Positions 35,398 to 45,180 are shown, counted from the stretch's first letter. The stretch is 64,000 bases of DNA from JAFMPW01 sp041743085 (GCA_041743085.1 JBGTNL010000049.1:37493-101492), one strand, 5' to 3'. Numbers and translations: made by a program. Notes: a model not told the origin generated them from the letters alone.

Positions 35398-36765
35398 ATG
35401 ATCTCGCAAAAACATCAAATAAAGAAGGCTATGAGACAGATTACAAAACAAATATCGATAAAACGGCATAAAATGTTGCTTTGTATGCTATTGTTTACGG
35501 TCGTATTCGGAACAGTTCGGGCAACAGCGATGTTCCAGGGATTACAGCAGGAAGACCAGCAATCCTTTACACAATATAAAGGAGAAGTCGTTGATGGCGA
35601 AAACAGCAAACCTTTGGTTTTTGCAACGCTGACCCTCGATGATACCAACATAAGCACAGTCACCAATACGGAAGGTGAATTTCTTCTTAAAATACCTAAA
35701 AGTACCACGGAAGGGAATGTCATTGTCTCTTTCCTGGGCTATAAGACCAGGTCGATTCCATTGGAACAGTTAAGGGATAATAACAATAGAATTGCTTTGC
35801 ACGTTTCTGTAACTGAATTGTCGGAAGTAAATATTAGCGTTCCGAAAGATGCCGTAACCCTTGTTAAAGAAACCCTGCGTAAAAAAGGTGAAAACTATTT
35901 TGATGACCCTACCCTCATGACGGCTTTTTACAGAGAGACCATTAAAAAAAGGAGGACGAACGTTTCCCTTTCCGAGGCGGTTGTTAATATTTACAAAACG
36001 CCCTATACCTCTGCCAAACGGGATGCAGTGCAATTGTACAAGGCACGGAAAAGCACTGATTATAACAAATTAGACACTCTGGCATTAAAATTACAAGGGG
36101 GGCCCTTTAATGCGCTCTTCGTGGATATTATGAAATACCCGGAATACATTTTTACGAATGAGACAATCTCTGATTATAAATTCAGATTTGAGCGTTCAAC
36201 CAGGATCAATGATAAACTCATTTACGTGGTAAGTTTTGAACAGCGGTCGGAGATACCGGAACCCCTATACTTTGGTCAATTGTATATAGATGCCGAGAAA
36301 AAGATCCTTACCAGTGCTATTTATTCGCTTAATATTACCGATAAGGAAATAGCCAGCAGAATGTTCGTAAGGAAAAAACCGAAAAATGCGAACGTGTACC
36401 CCACCGAGGTCGCCTATCGCGTGGACTACCGGGAGAAAAATGGCAGATGGTACTATGGTTACAGCAACGTTTTATTGGAATTTAAGATCAATTGGGATAA
36501 ACGTTTATTTAATTCTGTGTACAGTATGACCTGTGAGATGGCTGTGACCGACTGGGAGAAAAATCTGGCCGGTAAATTTCCTAAATACAAGAATAGGATA
36601 AAATCCGATATTATTTTAACCGACGAGGCAATAGGTTTTTCCGATCCTGATTTTTGGGGGGAATACAATATTATTGAGCCGGAAAAGTCTATTGAATCCG
36701 CCATAAGGAAAATCCAGCGTCAGTTAAAAAAAGCGAAGACCGGTGGCGGTGAATCCGCTCCATAA
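35398..36765 (+). CDS. carboxypeptidase-like regulatory domain protein, exported
   Basis: 455 residues. ATG 35398 is used; ATG 35431 (MRQITKQ) is an alternative, and the signal-type helix KMLLCMLLFTVVFGTVRA follows either. A CarboxypepD_reg-like domain (about 60-145) shows GEVVDGENSKPLVFATLTL and VIVSFLGYKTR, the plug-like start seen in many Bacteroidota outer-membrane proteins. The rest is beta-rich with FYRETIKKRR and LYIDAEKKILTSA, a family I recognise as exported and uncharacterised. No barrel signature F at the C-terminus is obvious. A strong terminator follows. Confidence 0.82.
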   Translation: MISQKHQIKKAMRQITKQISIKRHKMLLCMLLFTVVFGTVRATAMFQGLQQEDQQSFTQYKGEVVDGENSKPLVFATLTLDDTNISTVTNTEGEFLLKIPKSTTEGNVIVSFLGYKTRSIPLEQLRDNNNRIALHVSVTELSEVNISVPKDAVTLVKETLRKKGENYFDDPTLMTAFYRETIKKRRTNVSLSEAVVNIYKTPYTSAKRDAVQLYKARKSTDYNKLDTLALKLQGGPFNALFVDIMKYPEYIFTNETISDYKFRFERSTRINDKLIYVVSFEQRSEIPEPLYFGQLYIDAEKKILTSAIYSLNITDKEIASRMFVRKKPKNANVYPTEVAYRVDYREKNGRWYYGYSNVLLEFKINWDKRLFNSVYSMTCEMAVTDWEKNLAGKFPKYKNRIKSDIILTDEAIGFSDPDFWGEYNIIEPEKSIESAIRKIQRQLKKAKTGGGESAP

Positions 36766-36789
36766 ACAATTTCTTAAATGCACAGTATT

Positions 36790-36818
36790 CGGCCAGCAGA
36801 TGTTGGCCGTTTTTTTTC
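36790..36818 (+). terminator. terminator after the regulatory-domain protein gene
   Basis: CGGCCA and TGGCCG pair around an eight-base loop and are followed by nine pyrimidines, mostly T. It lies 25 bases after the stop codon. Confidence 0.85.
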
Positions 36819-36900
36819 TCATGCAAACCATGCTAATTAGCCATTTTTAATGCCCTTTACAGGTTATAAACAATTGTTTATAACCAAGGTTTATAATGTG

Positions 36901-36927
36901 TTGATTTTTAATTTCTTATATAATTTG
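36901..36927 (+). promoter_or_regulatory. promoter-like element before the candidate RNA
   Basis: TTG at 36901-36903 is followed by TATAATTTG at about 36919-36927. The -7 box is one base shorter than TAnnTTTG, but the spacing is suitable. Confidence 0.35.
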
Positions 36928-36933
36928 GATTTG

Positions 36934-37375
36934 CCCTTATAATAGATTATATTTATTCTATGGTTTTAAGGACATATCTGTCTAAGGTATATTCGGATAA
37001 CCATTGTAAAGTTGACGTTCTTTATATTGTTGTCTAGTCTTAATTCCAATACCGGGTAATTTATTACCGGGTGGAGGAATAAAGATGAGCATAGGTTTGG
37101 GAAGCGGATGCTTCCAAAGCACATGTGGGTTTTTTTACGTTAAATGTAGAACTTCGGTTCTTTATTTAGGATAAAAGCACTAAACAACAAGAAGTAGCAT
37201 TGAGTAGTTGCTTGGTTGAAGAATTAAGGACAAAAAATGTTTCAAACGTTGAAATAGTGATACAGATGCAATCAATGGTTGCGGTGTTGTACTTCGGTAC
37301 AAGGCAAAAAGTCTGTTAGCTATTCTAGAAAGCCATATCAATGTGCTCGCCACAATGATATGGCTTTTGTTTTTT
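36934..37375 (+). ncRNA. candidate structured non-coding RNA upstream of icd
   Basis: About 440 bases without a plausible plus-strand gene. Ordered hairpins are seen: GGAAGC-GGAT-GCTTCC near 37100, AGAAC-TTCG-GTTCT at 37148-37161, TTTCAA-ACG-TTGAAA near 37240, TTGTAC-TTCG-GTACAA at 37287-37302, and a strong terminator at 37328-37375. Two UUCG tetraloops and a terminator suggest a folded transcript. It does not show RNase P, tmRNA or SRP RNA landmarks. Whether it is one RNA or two is unclear. Confidence 0.35.
37328..37375 (+). terminator. strong terminator ahead of icd
   Basis: AAAGCCATATCA pairs with TGATATGGCTTT, extended inwards by TGTG/CACA, and is followed by TTTTGTTTTTT. It ends whatever is transcribed from upstream, since no coding gene precedes it for 560 bases. 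Confidence 0.85.
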
Positions 37376-37472
37376 GGGTGATTGCCAGGTTTCCCCCTGG
37401 TCAAAATACTTGAGGCAAATTGCTGTGATACCCAACGGGTTTCTAACCCCCCCACCCACATTTTTAAAGTTG

Positions 37473-37480
37473 TATATTTG
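37473..37480 (+). promoter_or_regulatory. -7 box for icd (TATATTTG)
   Basis: Exact TAnnTTTG match, 31 bases before the icd ATG and downstream of the terminator, so icd appears to have its own promoter. Confidence 0.55.
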
Positions 37481-37510
37481 CTCCGCCTAAAAACATAATT
37501 CGAGTTATTT

Positions 37511-39730
37511 ATGCCAAGAATAATCTATACCAAAACCGATGAAGCCCCGGCTTTGGCCACACAATCCTTTTTACCTATAGTAAAGGCTTTTACTAAAACA
37601 GCGGGGATTTCCATAGCAACCAAAGATATCTCCCTGGCCGGAAGGATCACTGCCGTTTTCCCAGATTACCTGGAAGAAGCGCAGCGTGGTTCTAACGACC
37701 TGGCGGAATTGGGAGAATTAGCTAAATCCCCCGAAGCCAATATTATCAAATTACCAAATATCAGCGCATCGATCCCTCAACTTAAGGAGGCTATCAGTGA
37801 GTTGCAGAGCAAAGGGTATAGCATACCCGACTATCCGGATGAACCAAAAACAGAGGAAGAAAAAGAAATTAAATCCCGATACGATAGGATAAAGGGAAGT
37901 GCTGTTAATCCCGTATTACGCGAAGGTAACTCGGACAGAAGAGCTCCAAAACCAATTAAAAACTACGCCAAAAATAACCCGCATAGCATGGGCGCATGGA
38001 GTCCGGATTCAAAAACACATGTAGCAACAATGGATTATGGCGACTTCAAGGCTAATGAAAAGTCCATAACCGTACCTAACGAAACGGCAATTAAAATAGA
38101 ACTCGATACTACGGAAGGAGATACTGTTGTACTTAAAGAAGACGTTAAGCTGCTGCAAGGAGAAACTATAGACGCTACGGTTCTCAGTAAAAAAGCGCTG
38201 CTAAATTTCCTTGAGCAGGCATATGAAGATGCAAAGCGGGAAGATGTACTTTTTTCCATTCACCTAAAAGCCACAATGATGAAGGTTTCGGATCCCATCA
38301 TTTTTGGCCACGTGATGGAGGTGTTTTTTGGAGATGTCTTTAAAAAATATGAGCGCATTTTCGAGAATCTCGGCATCAGCACCACAGATGGGCTCGAAAA
38401 TCTTTTACGTAAGATAGCGCAACTTCCGGATGAGGAAAGAAACGAAATTGTTGCTGATATAAAGGCAGCCCTTGCCCAGGGCCCGGATTTGGCAATGGTA
38501 AATTCTGAGAAGGGTATTACTAATCTACATGTACCCAGCGATGTGATCATAGATGCATCGATGCCTGCAATGATCAGGAATTCGGGTCAGATGTGGAATG
38601 CAAACGGCACATCCCAGGATACCAAAGCGGTGATCCCCGATAGTAGTTATGCCGGTATTTATCAGGCAACCATAGATTTTTGTAAGGAGCATGGGGCATT
38701 TGACCCCACAACCATGGGGACTGTGCCCAATGTGGGCCTTATGGCGCAAAAAGCCGAAGAGTACGGTTCTCACGATAAGACTTTCGAAATAAGAAAGCAG
38801 GGAACCGTAAGGGTCGTAGATAAATCGTCCGGAAAAATTTTACTTCAACACGAGGTGGGCATCGGGGATATCTGGAGAATGTGCCAGGTAAAAGATGCAG
38901 CTATTCTGGATTGGGTAAAACTTGCTGTTTCCAGGGCAAGGGCGACTATGGTACCAACCGTTTTCTGGCTGGATAGTGAAAGAGCACACGATGCGGAGCT
39001 CATAAAAAAAGTAAATAGCTATTTAGCGGAAGAGGACACCACTGGTTTGGATATTCAGATTCTTTCACCGGTTGAGGCTACCAAATTTACCTTAAGTCGA
39101 CTTAAACAGGGAAAAGACACTATTTCCGTTTCAGGCAATGTGCTGAGGGATTATTTAACGGACCTTTTCCCAATATTGGAGGTAGGAACAAGTGCCAAGA
39201 TGTTGTCCATCGTACCTTTGATGAATGGCGGCGGACTGTTCGAAACCGGTGCCGGAGGTTCCGCACCAAAACATGTTGAACAATTTTTAGAAGAAGGCCA
39301 TTTGCGATGGGACTCCCTGGGGGAATTCCTGGCTCTCGGCGTGTCCCTGGATTTCTACGGGGACAAGCACAACAACAGCAGGGCCCATGTGCTGGCAGAA
39401 ACTTTGGATAATGCTACGGAGCAATTTCTGGACAAAGACAGATCACCTTCCAGAAAAGTAGGGGAATTAGATACCCGGGGAAGCCATTATTACCTTGCCT
39501 CCTATTGGGCAAAAGCCCTTTCTGAACAGCAGAAGGATACCGGAATGAAAGACATTTTTAAGAGCATCTCGAGAAAATTGAGCGAACAGGAATCAAAGAT
39601 TCTCAAAGAATTCCTTGCGGCCCAGGGCAGCCCCCAGAATATTGGAGGCTACTACAAACCGGATGTTGAACTGATGGCCAGGGCCATGCGGCCCAGCAAG
39701 ACTTTTAATTCCATACTGGAACAATTGTAA
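37511..39730 (+). CDS. icd: NADP-dependent isocitrate dehydrogenase, monomeric type
   Basis: 739 residues, the length of the monomeric IDH class rather than the 400-residue dimeric class. It converts isocitrate to 2-oxoglutarate with NADPH formation in the TCA cycle. Typical stretches are IIYTKTDEAPALATQSFLP at the N-terminus, REGNSDRRAPKPIKNYAK and NPHSMGAW near residue 140-160, VSRARATMVPTVFWLDSERAHD near 480, and GGLFETGAGGSAPKHVEQ near 580. It is transcribed from its own promoter and followed by a small hairpin repeat. Confidence 0.97.
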   Translation: MPRIIYTKTDEAPALATQSFLPIVKAFTKTAGISIATKDISLAGRITAVFPDYLEEAQRGSNDLAELGELAKSPEANIIKLPNISASIPQLKEAISELQSKGYSIPDYPDEPKTEEEKEIKSRYDRIKGSAVNPVLREGNSDRRAPKPIKNYAKNNPHSMGAWSPDSKTHVATMDYGDFKANEKSITVPNETAIKIELDTTEGDTVVLKEDVKLLQGETIDATVLSKKALLNFLEQAYEDAKREDVLFSIHLKATMMKVSDPIIFGHVMEVFFGDVFKKYERIFENLGISTTDGLENLLRKIAQLPDEERNEIVADIKAALAQGPDLAMVNSEKGITNLHVPSDVIIDASMPAMIRNSGQMWNANGTSQDTKAVIPDSSYAGIYQATIDFCKEHGAFDPTTMGTVPNVGLMAQKAEEYGSHDKTFEIRKQGTVRVVDKSSGKILLQHEVGIGDIWRMCQVKDAAILDWVKLAVSRARATMVPTVFWLDSERAHDAELIKKVNSYLAEEDTTGLDIQILSPVEATKFTLSRLKQGKDTISVSGNVLRDYLTDLFPILEVGTSAKMLSIVPLMNGGGLFETGAGGSAPKHVEQFLEEGHLRWDSLGEFLALGVSLDFYGDKHNNSRAHVLAETLDNATEQFLDKDRSPSRKVGELDTRGSHYYLASYWAKALSEQQKDTGMKDIFKSISRKLSEQESKILKEFLAAQGSPQNIGGYYKPDVELMARAMRPSKTFNSILEQL

Positions 39731-39754
39731 AAAAATAAAGAATTTCATAGGAAA

Positions 39755-39793
39755 CCCCACAGCAAGCTGCGGGGAATTCTTTTCGATTAAAAC
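39755..39793 (+). repeat. hairpin repeat related to the 35.3-kb cluster
   Basis: CCCC-a-CAGC-aa-GCTG-c-GGGG at 39755-39774 is followed by aattcttttcgattaaaa. The segment from CAGCAAGCTGCG onward is nearly identical to 35286-35319, so the two loci share a dispersed palindromic repeat. Confidence 0.7.
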
Positions 39794-39881
39794 AAGCCGC
39801 TAGTTTAGAAAGACCTCGGCACAATTGTTAACTCGCATGTGGATTTGGATTTTCTTTCTATTTTTAGACAAAATTGCCTGA

Positions 39882-42281
39882 ATGGGACGGACACATCGCG
39901 TGATATTAGTTGTCTTACTGTTAACCTACTTTCATCTTTTTTCGCAGCAAAAGTATACACTTAACGGCACTGTTACCGAAGCAACTAGTAACGAAACGCT
40001 TATCGGGGTTACAATTGCGGTTCCCGAGCTTAGGACAGGAGTAGCAACAAACGAGTATGGCTTTTACTCCCTAACCCTGCCGCAAGGAGAATATGAGGTT
40101 AGGATCAGCTACCTGGGCTATCAGGATATCGTAACCACAATTTCCTTTACGGAAGATCAGAAGATCAATTTTCAGCTGGCCGTGGAGGCTGAGCAGTTGG
40201 AAGAGGTTGTAGTCACTGAAAATGCAGAGAAAACAAACATCCGCAGACCACAAATGAGTGTCAGCACAATGGCCGTACAAACCATAAAAAAAATTCCGGT
40301 AGTTCTTGGGGAGACAGATGTTATAAAATCGATTTTACTGTTACCGGGAGTGACCAATGCCGGTGAGGGATCATCCGGGTTCAATGTGCGGGGCGGGGCA
40401 GTGGATCAAAACCTTATTCTACTTGATGAGGCTACCATTTTTAATTCCTCCCACCTCTTCGGGTTTTTTTCCGTATTTAATCCGGATGCCATCAAGGACA
40501 TTAAACTATTTAAGGGAGGTATCCCCGCCCGATATGGCGGCCGGGTCTCTTCGGTGCTGGAAATATTTCAAAAAGAGGGGAACAGCAAAGAATTTCACAT
40601 GAACGGAGGGATAGGTGCCGTAGCCAGCAGGCTGCTGGCCGAGGGACCCATTGTTAAGGACAAAGCAGCTTTTCTGGTTGGTGGGAGGGCATCCTATGCA
40701 CACCTGTTTCTTCCGTTTTTTAATGTGGATAACAAGGCCTACTTTTTCGATTTAAATACCAAACTGAACTATAAACTTAATGAAAAGAACAACATATTTC
40801 TATCCGGCTATTTTGGTCGGGATGTGTTCAGCATAGCCAACAGCTTTATCAATACCTATGGCAACAGTGTAATCAATTTTAGGTGGAACCATCTCTTTTC
40901 AGACAAGCTGTTCACCAACCTTTCCCTGATATATTCTGATTATTATTACGGCCTGGAACTAGATTTTGTTGGTTTCAGATGGAATTCGGGCATTCAGAAT
41001 TTCAACATAAAATACGACCTCAAACACTATATAAATGATAATCTTCAGATTAATTACGGGCTCAACAATATTTACTATCAATTCAATCCCGGAAAGATTG
41101 AACCCAATAGTCCGGACTCCGGCATTCTGGAAGAACAACTAATTAAGAAATATGCCAATGAGTCTGCGGCTTATATCGATATAGAACATGATGTCACCTA
41201 TAACTTAAGTTTGGAATACGGCTTACGCCTAAGCCATTTTATCCGGATGGGGCAGGATGAATTGAACGTATATGAGAATGATGACCCTGTCTTTTTTGAC
41301 CCTTTCCTTTTGGTCTATCAGGAAGCAGATCCAATTGCAACCATAACCCCCGGAAGAGGAGGCAGCCTGGCCAAATTCACCAATCTGGAACCAAGAGTAT
41401 CCCTGGCGTATACCTTCAACAATACCAATTCTGTTAAGGCCAGCTATACCCGGGTTGCACAATACCTCCATTTGCTTTCCAATACCAGCTCCCCTACCCC
41501 TTTGGACGTGTGGACTCCCAGCGGGCCTTTTGTAAAACCTCAATTACTGGACCAATATGCCCTGGGTTATTTCAGAGACATTAAAAACGGGGAATTCTCA
41601 TTTGAGACTGAAGTATTTTATAAGGATATACAAAACAGGATTGATTACATAGACGGCGCCAACCTTATCGCAAATAATTCTATTGAGCAGGTAATTCTGA
41701 ACGGAATGGCCAGGGCCTATGGCTGGGAACTTCTTCTTCGGAAAAACGAAGGCCGATTGCAGGGATGGCTGGCCTATACCCTTTCCAAATCGGAACAGCG
41801 CACCCCGGGCAGGATCCCGTCCTTTGACAACGGCCGCTCTAATAAGGAAACCGGGATAAATCTTGGAGAATGGTATAATACCCCCTATGACAAAACGCAC
41901 GATATTGCGCTCTTTGGAAGCTATGAACTTAATAAAAAATGGAGTTTTAATTCAATTTTTATTTTTCAAACAGGGCAACCCACCAATTATCCGATCGGAC
42001 AATTCGAATTTCAAGGGCTTACAGTACCTTACTATGGCCTTCGGAATAAGGAAAGACTACCGGATTATCACAGAATTGATATAGGTGCCACACTGACTCC
42101 TAAGCAAAAAGAAGGGAAGAAGTGGCAGTCAGAATGGGTTTTTAGTGTGTATAACATTTATAACAGACGCAATGCCGCATCGATCAATTTCAGGAGAAAT
42201 CAGGATACGGGAGTTAACGAAGCCATCCGCACGTCTATTTTTGGTATAGTACCGGCCGTAACGTATAACTTTAAATTTTAA
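39882..42281 (+). CDS. TonB-dependent receptor with CarboxypepD_reg-like N-terminal domain
   Basis: 799 residues with a signal peptide (VILVVLLLTYFHLFSQ). A carboxypeptidase-like regulatory domain (about 25-110: LNGTVTEATSNETLIGVTI, ISYLGYQD) precedes the plug (about 115-230: VKSILLLPGVTNAGEGSSGFNVRGG-like residues, LLDEATIFNSSHLFGFFSVFN) and a beta-barrel ending in a C-terminal phenylalanine (NFKF). It should import a ligand across the outer membrane using TonB energy. Two DUF4249 lipoprotein genes follow with a gap of 2 bases and an overlap of 4, making one operon. Confidence 0.95.
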   Translation: MGRTHRVILVVLLLTYFHLFSQQKYTLNGTVTEATSNETLIGVTIAVPELRTGVATNEYGFYSLTLPQGEYEVRISYLGYQDIVTTISFTEDQKINFQLAVEAEQLEEVVVTENAEKTNIRRPQMSVSTMAVQTIKKIPVVLGETDVIKSILLLPGVTNAGEGSSGFNVRGGAVDQNLILLDEATIFNSSHLFGFFSVFNPDAIKDIKLFKGGIPARYGGRVSSVLEIFQKEGNSKEFHMNGGIGAVASRLLAEGPIVKDKAAFLVGGRASYAHLFLPFFNVDNKAYFFDLNTKLNYKLNEKNNIFLSGYFGRDVFSIANSFINTYGNSVINFRWNHLFSDKLFTNLSLIYSDYYYGLELDFVGFRWNSGIQNFNIKYDLKHYINDNLQINYGLNNIYYQFNPGKIEPNSPDSGILEEQLIKKYANESAAYIDIEHDVTYNLSLEYGLRLSHFIRMGQDELNVYENDDPVFFDPFLLVYQEADPIATITPGRGGSLAKFTNLEPRVSLAYTFNNTNSVKASYTRVAQYLHLLSNTSSPTPLDVWTPSGPFVKPQLLDQYALGYFRDIKNGEFSFETEVFYKDIQNRIDYIDGANLIANNSIEQVILNGMARAYGWELLLRKNEGRLQGWLAYTLSKSEQRTPGRIPSFDNGRSNKETGINLGEWYNTPYDKTHDIALFGSYELNKKWSFNSIFIFQTGQPTNYPIGQFEFQGLTVPYYGLRNKERLPDYHRIDIGATLTPKQKEGKKWQSEWVFSVYNIYNRRNAASINFRRNQDTGVNEAIRTSIFGIVPAVTYNFKF

Positions 42282-42283
42282 GA

Positions 42284-43138
42284 ATGAGAAAAGTAGTCTC
42301 TGCCGTACTGTTTTTATTGGTTCTGACAGGCTGCGAGGACGTTGTACAGGTAGACGCTCCAACTGAGCCACCAAGGCTTATCGTGGACGCTTTGATTAAA
42401 ATAGACGAAAATGAGGCTTTCCAAACGGCCAGGATTAGGGTTGCACTTACAAGTTCTTTTTTTGGGACAACCCCTGTAACGGATCTTGAACAGATAACAA
42501 TTACAAATGTGGATATGGAATCTACTTTTGAAAATCCCAATACCATCATCCTGTTGGAAACCGAACCGGGAGTTTATGAAATGGGTAAGAACACCACTTT
42601 CTTCAGCGAGGGAGAACTGATTCTTCAGATAAACCATAGCAACCGTCGTTTTTTTGCTCGTACCCGTTTTGTACCTACCGTGTCTATAGATAATTTGGAG
42701 CAGGGCACCGGTACGCTATTTGAGGGTGATGAAACCGAGGTCATCATTACGTTTACCGATAACGGGGATAGAGATGATTTCTATGTTTTTGATCTGGATT
42801 TTGACGAATACCTGGTCACCGAAGACGAATTTTATCAAGGCCGACAATTTCAATTCTCCTATTTCTATGATAATAATCTGAAGCCGGGTCAGGAGGTAGG
42901 TATAAGTATTCTGGGAGCCGACGAGGGTTTTTACAATTACATGAACCAACTCGTACAGCAAGGTGGGGATCTTATGGGGCCCTTTGCCACTCCGGCAGCT
43001 ACGGTGAGGGGAAATATTTTTGACGTTACCGAATTGGATAATATGGAGGTTTTTGATAACGTGGATACGCCGGACAACTTTGCATTGGGATATTTTGCGG
43101 TAGTTCAGGAAAATACCGCTCAAATTGTAATAGAATGA
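42284..43138 (+). CDS. DUF4249 lipoprotein, first of a tandem pair
   Basis: 284 residues. The lipoprotein signal MRKVVSAVLFLLVLTGC (C17) leads into EDVVQVDAPTEPPRLIVDALI, the DUF4249 hallmark, followed by a long beta-rich chain with acidic loops (FDLDFDEYLVTEDEFYQG). DUF4249 proteins habitually sit beside TonB receptors and are thought to be surface partners, analogous to SusD, but this is not shown. Its stop overlaps the ATG of the next gene by four bases (ATGA). Confidence 0.93.
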   Translation: MRKVVSAVLFLLVLTGCEDVVQVDAPTEPPRLIVDALIKIDENEAFQTARIRVALTSSFFGTTPVTDLEQITITNVDMESTFENPNTIILLETEPGVYEMGKNTTFFSEGELILQINHSNRRFFARTRFVPTVSIDNLEQGTGTLFEGDETEVIITFTDNGDRDDFYVFDLDFDEYLVTEDEFYQGRQFQFSYFYDNNLKPGQEVGISILGADEGFYNYMNQLVQQGGDLMGPFATPAATVRGNIFDVTELDNMEVFDNVDTPDNFALGYFAVVQENTAQIVIE

Positions 43139-43995
43139 AGGTTTTGGGCAAGTTAGTACTGGCGCTTCTTATAGCCGGGGGTTCATCCTGTGAAGACGTC
43201 GTTCAGGTAGACGTGCCTACGGAGCCCCCCCGACTTATAGTTGACGCACTGATCCGTGTTGATGAAAATGCACCAAGTACAACAATCAGGGTTAAGGTAC
43301 TGCTCACAAGCTCCTTTTTTGGCACTGTTCCCCTTACCGGCCTTAAAGACATCTCGTTTGGCAATGTGGGCGACGATAGATACGGGGGCGGAGTTGCAAT
43401 CCTGCTGGAAAACCCTGAAGGATCCGGCATATATGAGAGGGAGATTGGCACTGAGGGAATTCTGGACGGCCAACTCATTCTTCAGCTAAATCACGAAGGG
43501 AGACTGTATTTTGCCAGGACAAGATACGCCCCGGCCGTCCCCATCGATACGCTGGAACAGGGAAACGGCACCTTATTCGAAGGTGATGAGACAGAGGTGG
43601 TGGTAACCTTTACCGACGATCCTGAAAGAGACAATTTTTATGTTTTTGACTTTGACTTCGATGAATTTTTGGTAACGGAAGACGAGTTTTATAAGGGCCA
43701 GGAATTCAAATTCTCCTATTTTTACGATCGGGAGTTGGAATCCGGGAGGGAAATAACCATCAGTGTTTTAGGGGCGGATCTATCCTTCTACAATTATATG
43801 GACCAACTCATTGAACAGAGCGGCGATCTTGCAGGCCCGTTTCAGACGCCGGCAGCCACTGTAAAAGGGAATGTCTTTGATGTGAGTAATTTGGACAATG
43901 TTGAGGTATTTGACAATGTGGACCAACCGGATAACTTCCCATTGGGCTATTTTGCGGTGGTTCAGGAATATAAAAAATCGATCACTATTCAATAA
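43135..43995 (+). CDS. DUF4249 lipoprotein, second of a tandem pair
   Basis: 286 residues and clearly a duplicate of the preceding gene: shared blocks include EDVVQVD.PTEPPRLIVDALI, LFEGDETEV, FDEFLVTEDEFYKGQEF and SVLGADLSFYNYMDQLIEQ. The lipobox Cys is C19 (GGSSC). The most variable part is residues 60-95, between the shared blocks, which could be a ligand- or receptor-contacting region. It is translationally coupled to copy one. Confidence 0.93.
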   Translation: MKVLGKLVLALLIAGGSSCEDVVQVDVPTEPPRLIVDALIRVDENAPSTTIRVKVLLTSSFFGTVPLTGLKDISFGNVGDDRYGGGVAILLENPEGSGIYEREIGTEGILDGQLILQLNHEGRLYFARTRYAPAVPIDTLEQGNGTLFEGDETEVVVTFTDDPERDNFYVFDFDFDEFLVTEDEFYKGQEFKFSYFYDRELESGREITISVLGADLSFYNYMDQLIEQSGDLAGPFQTPAATVKGNVFDVSNLDNVEVFDNVDQPDNFPLGYFAVVQEYKKSITIQ

Positions 43996-44030
43996 AAGAT
44001 GAAAGGTTTCTTTTAAAAACGAATGCTATA

Positions 44031-45161
44031 TCACGCGTTTCCCCTAATAAAATCACAGATCGCCCGCTCCACAAATTGGCTGGCATTTTTCATATTATAT
44101 TCCAGGGATTTTGTTCTATCCCCAACTTCAAGAACTTCAAATATTCCTTCACCTTTAAGGCTGCCCCTATCTACTTCCAGCGCACCACAAATGGCTACTA
44201 CCGGAATACTATGTTCCTTCCCTAAATTCAGAACACCATTTATCAATTTTCCGCTTAGGGTCTGTTCATCTATTTTTCCTTCTCCGGTAATAATGTAATC
44301 CATTGATTCTTTTTTTAACAACTTCGCTACGCCGGCCAGCTGTAATATAAAATCGATGCCGCTTATAAAGCGGGCGTCTGCAAAAGTTTTAAGACCATAA
44401 GCCGTTCCGCCCGCAGCTCCGGCACCGGCTTTTGAGGCATTTTTAATAGCGAACTGCTGGCGCACCTTTTTATCCAAATGCCTTAGACCGTTGTCTAACA
44501 GTTCAATTTCTTCTTTTTCCGCACCCTTTTGCCGGGCATATACATACGCCGCACCGTCCTCCCCATAGAGCGGGTTACTTACATCATTTACGGCATAAAC
44601 AGAAATAACTTTCAGCATTTTTGGGATCTCAGCTGGCCGTATCCTGTCTATTTTTCGAAGATTCACGCCGGTAGGTTTTAATTCACATCCCGCAATATCC
44701 AAAAACTCAAATCCCAGCGCTTTCGCAATGCCGATCCCCCCATCATTTGTTGCACTTCCTCCCAATCCTACATAAATGGTAGTTGCACCCCTGTTGATGG
44801 CATGTTTTATCTGAAGGCCCGTACCCAGGGTTGAACATTGAACAGGATCCCTTTCCAAAGCATTAAGTAGTTCCATTCCGGAGGCCTTTGCCAACTCTAT
44901 ATACGCCGTACGGGTATCCCGCTCATATAAATAGGGCGCACATAAATCCCTCCCCAGGGGATCAACGGTAGCTACAAATATCTCCTCAACTTTTACATAA
45001 GTGGCTACTGCCTCTAAAAACCCGTCGCCTCCATCCGAAGCAATAACTTCATAGATCCGTGTTTTTGGATTGGCGGTCCGTATCCCCTGGGCAAGTGCGT
45101 TTATTACTTCCTTTGCCGAAAGGGAACCTTTAAACTTATCTGGAATCAGGAGTACATTCAT
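44031..45161 (-). CDS. glycerate kinase (GarK/GlxK type)
   Basis: 376 residues, the standard length of the type I glycerate 2-kinase family. The N-terminal LLIPDKFKGSLSAKEV, the glycine-rich IYVGLGGSATNDGGIGIAKALG (with the key Asp) and VAICGALEVD near the end are typical. It phosphorylates D-glycerate for entry into glycolysis. It converges with the DUF4249 pair, with a gap of 35 bases, and is divergent from the DUF6095 gene. Confidence 0.95.
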   Translation of the reverse strand: MNVLLIPDKFKGSLSAKEVINALAQGIRTANPKTRIYEVIASDGGDGFLEAVATYVKVEEIFVATVDPLGRDLCAPYLYERDTRTAYIELAKASGMELLNALERDPVQCSTLGTGLQIKHAINRGATTIYVGLGGSATNDGGIGIAKALGFEFLDIAGCELKPTGVNLRKIDRIRPAEIPKMLKVISVYAVNDVSNPLYGEDGAAYVYARQKGAEKEEIELLDNGLRHLDKKVRQQFAIKNASKAGAGAAGGTAYGLKTFADARFISGIDFILQLAGVAKLLKKESMDYIITGEGKIDEQTLSGKLINGVLNLGKEHSIPVVAICGALEVDRGSLKGEGIFEVLEVGDRTKSLEYNMKNASQFVERAICDFIRGNA

Positions 45162-45180
45162 AAAGGAGAACTTGTACCTT

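Noticed and set aside
36934..37375. Known housekeeping RNA (RNase P, tmRNA, SRP RNA)
   Set aside because: None of their conserved landmarks, such as GAGGAAAGTCC, a tRNA-like 3' end with TTCGA, or the SRP GGAAG-loop helix, is present.
37376..37458. tRNA-like stretch of 83 bases with GGGTG/CACCC ends and a GGG-TTTCTAA-CCC arm
   Set aside because: Only five acceptor pairs form, the D-arm lacks GG and is instead a tight CCAGG/CCTGG stem, and no proper anticodon arm is found.
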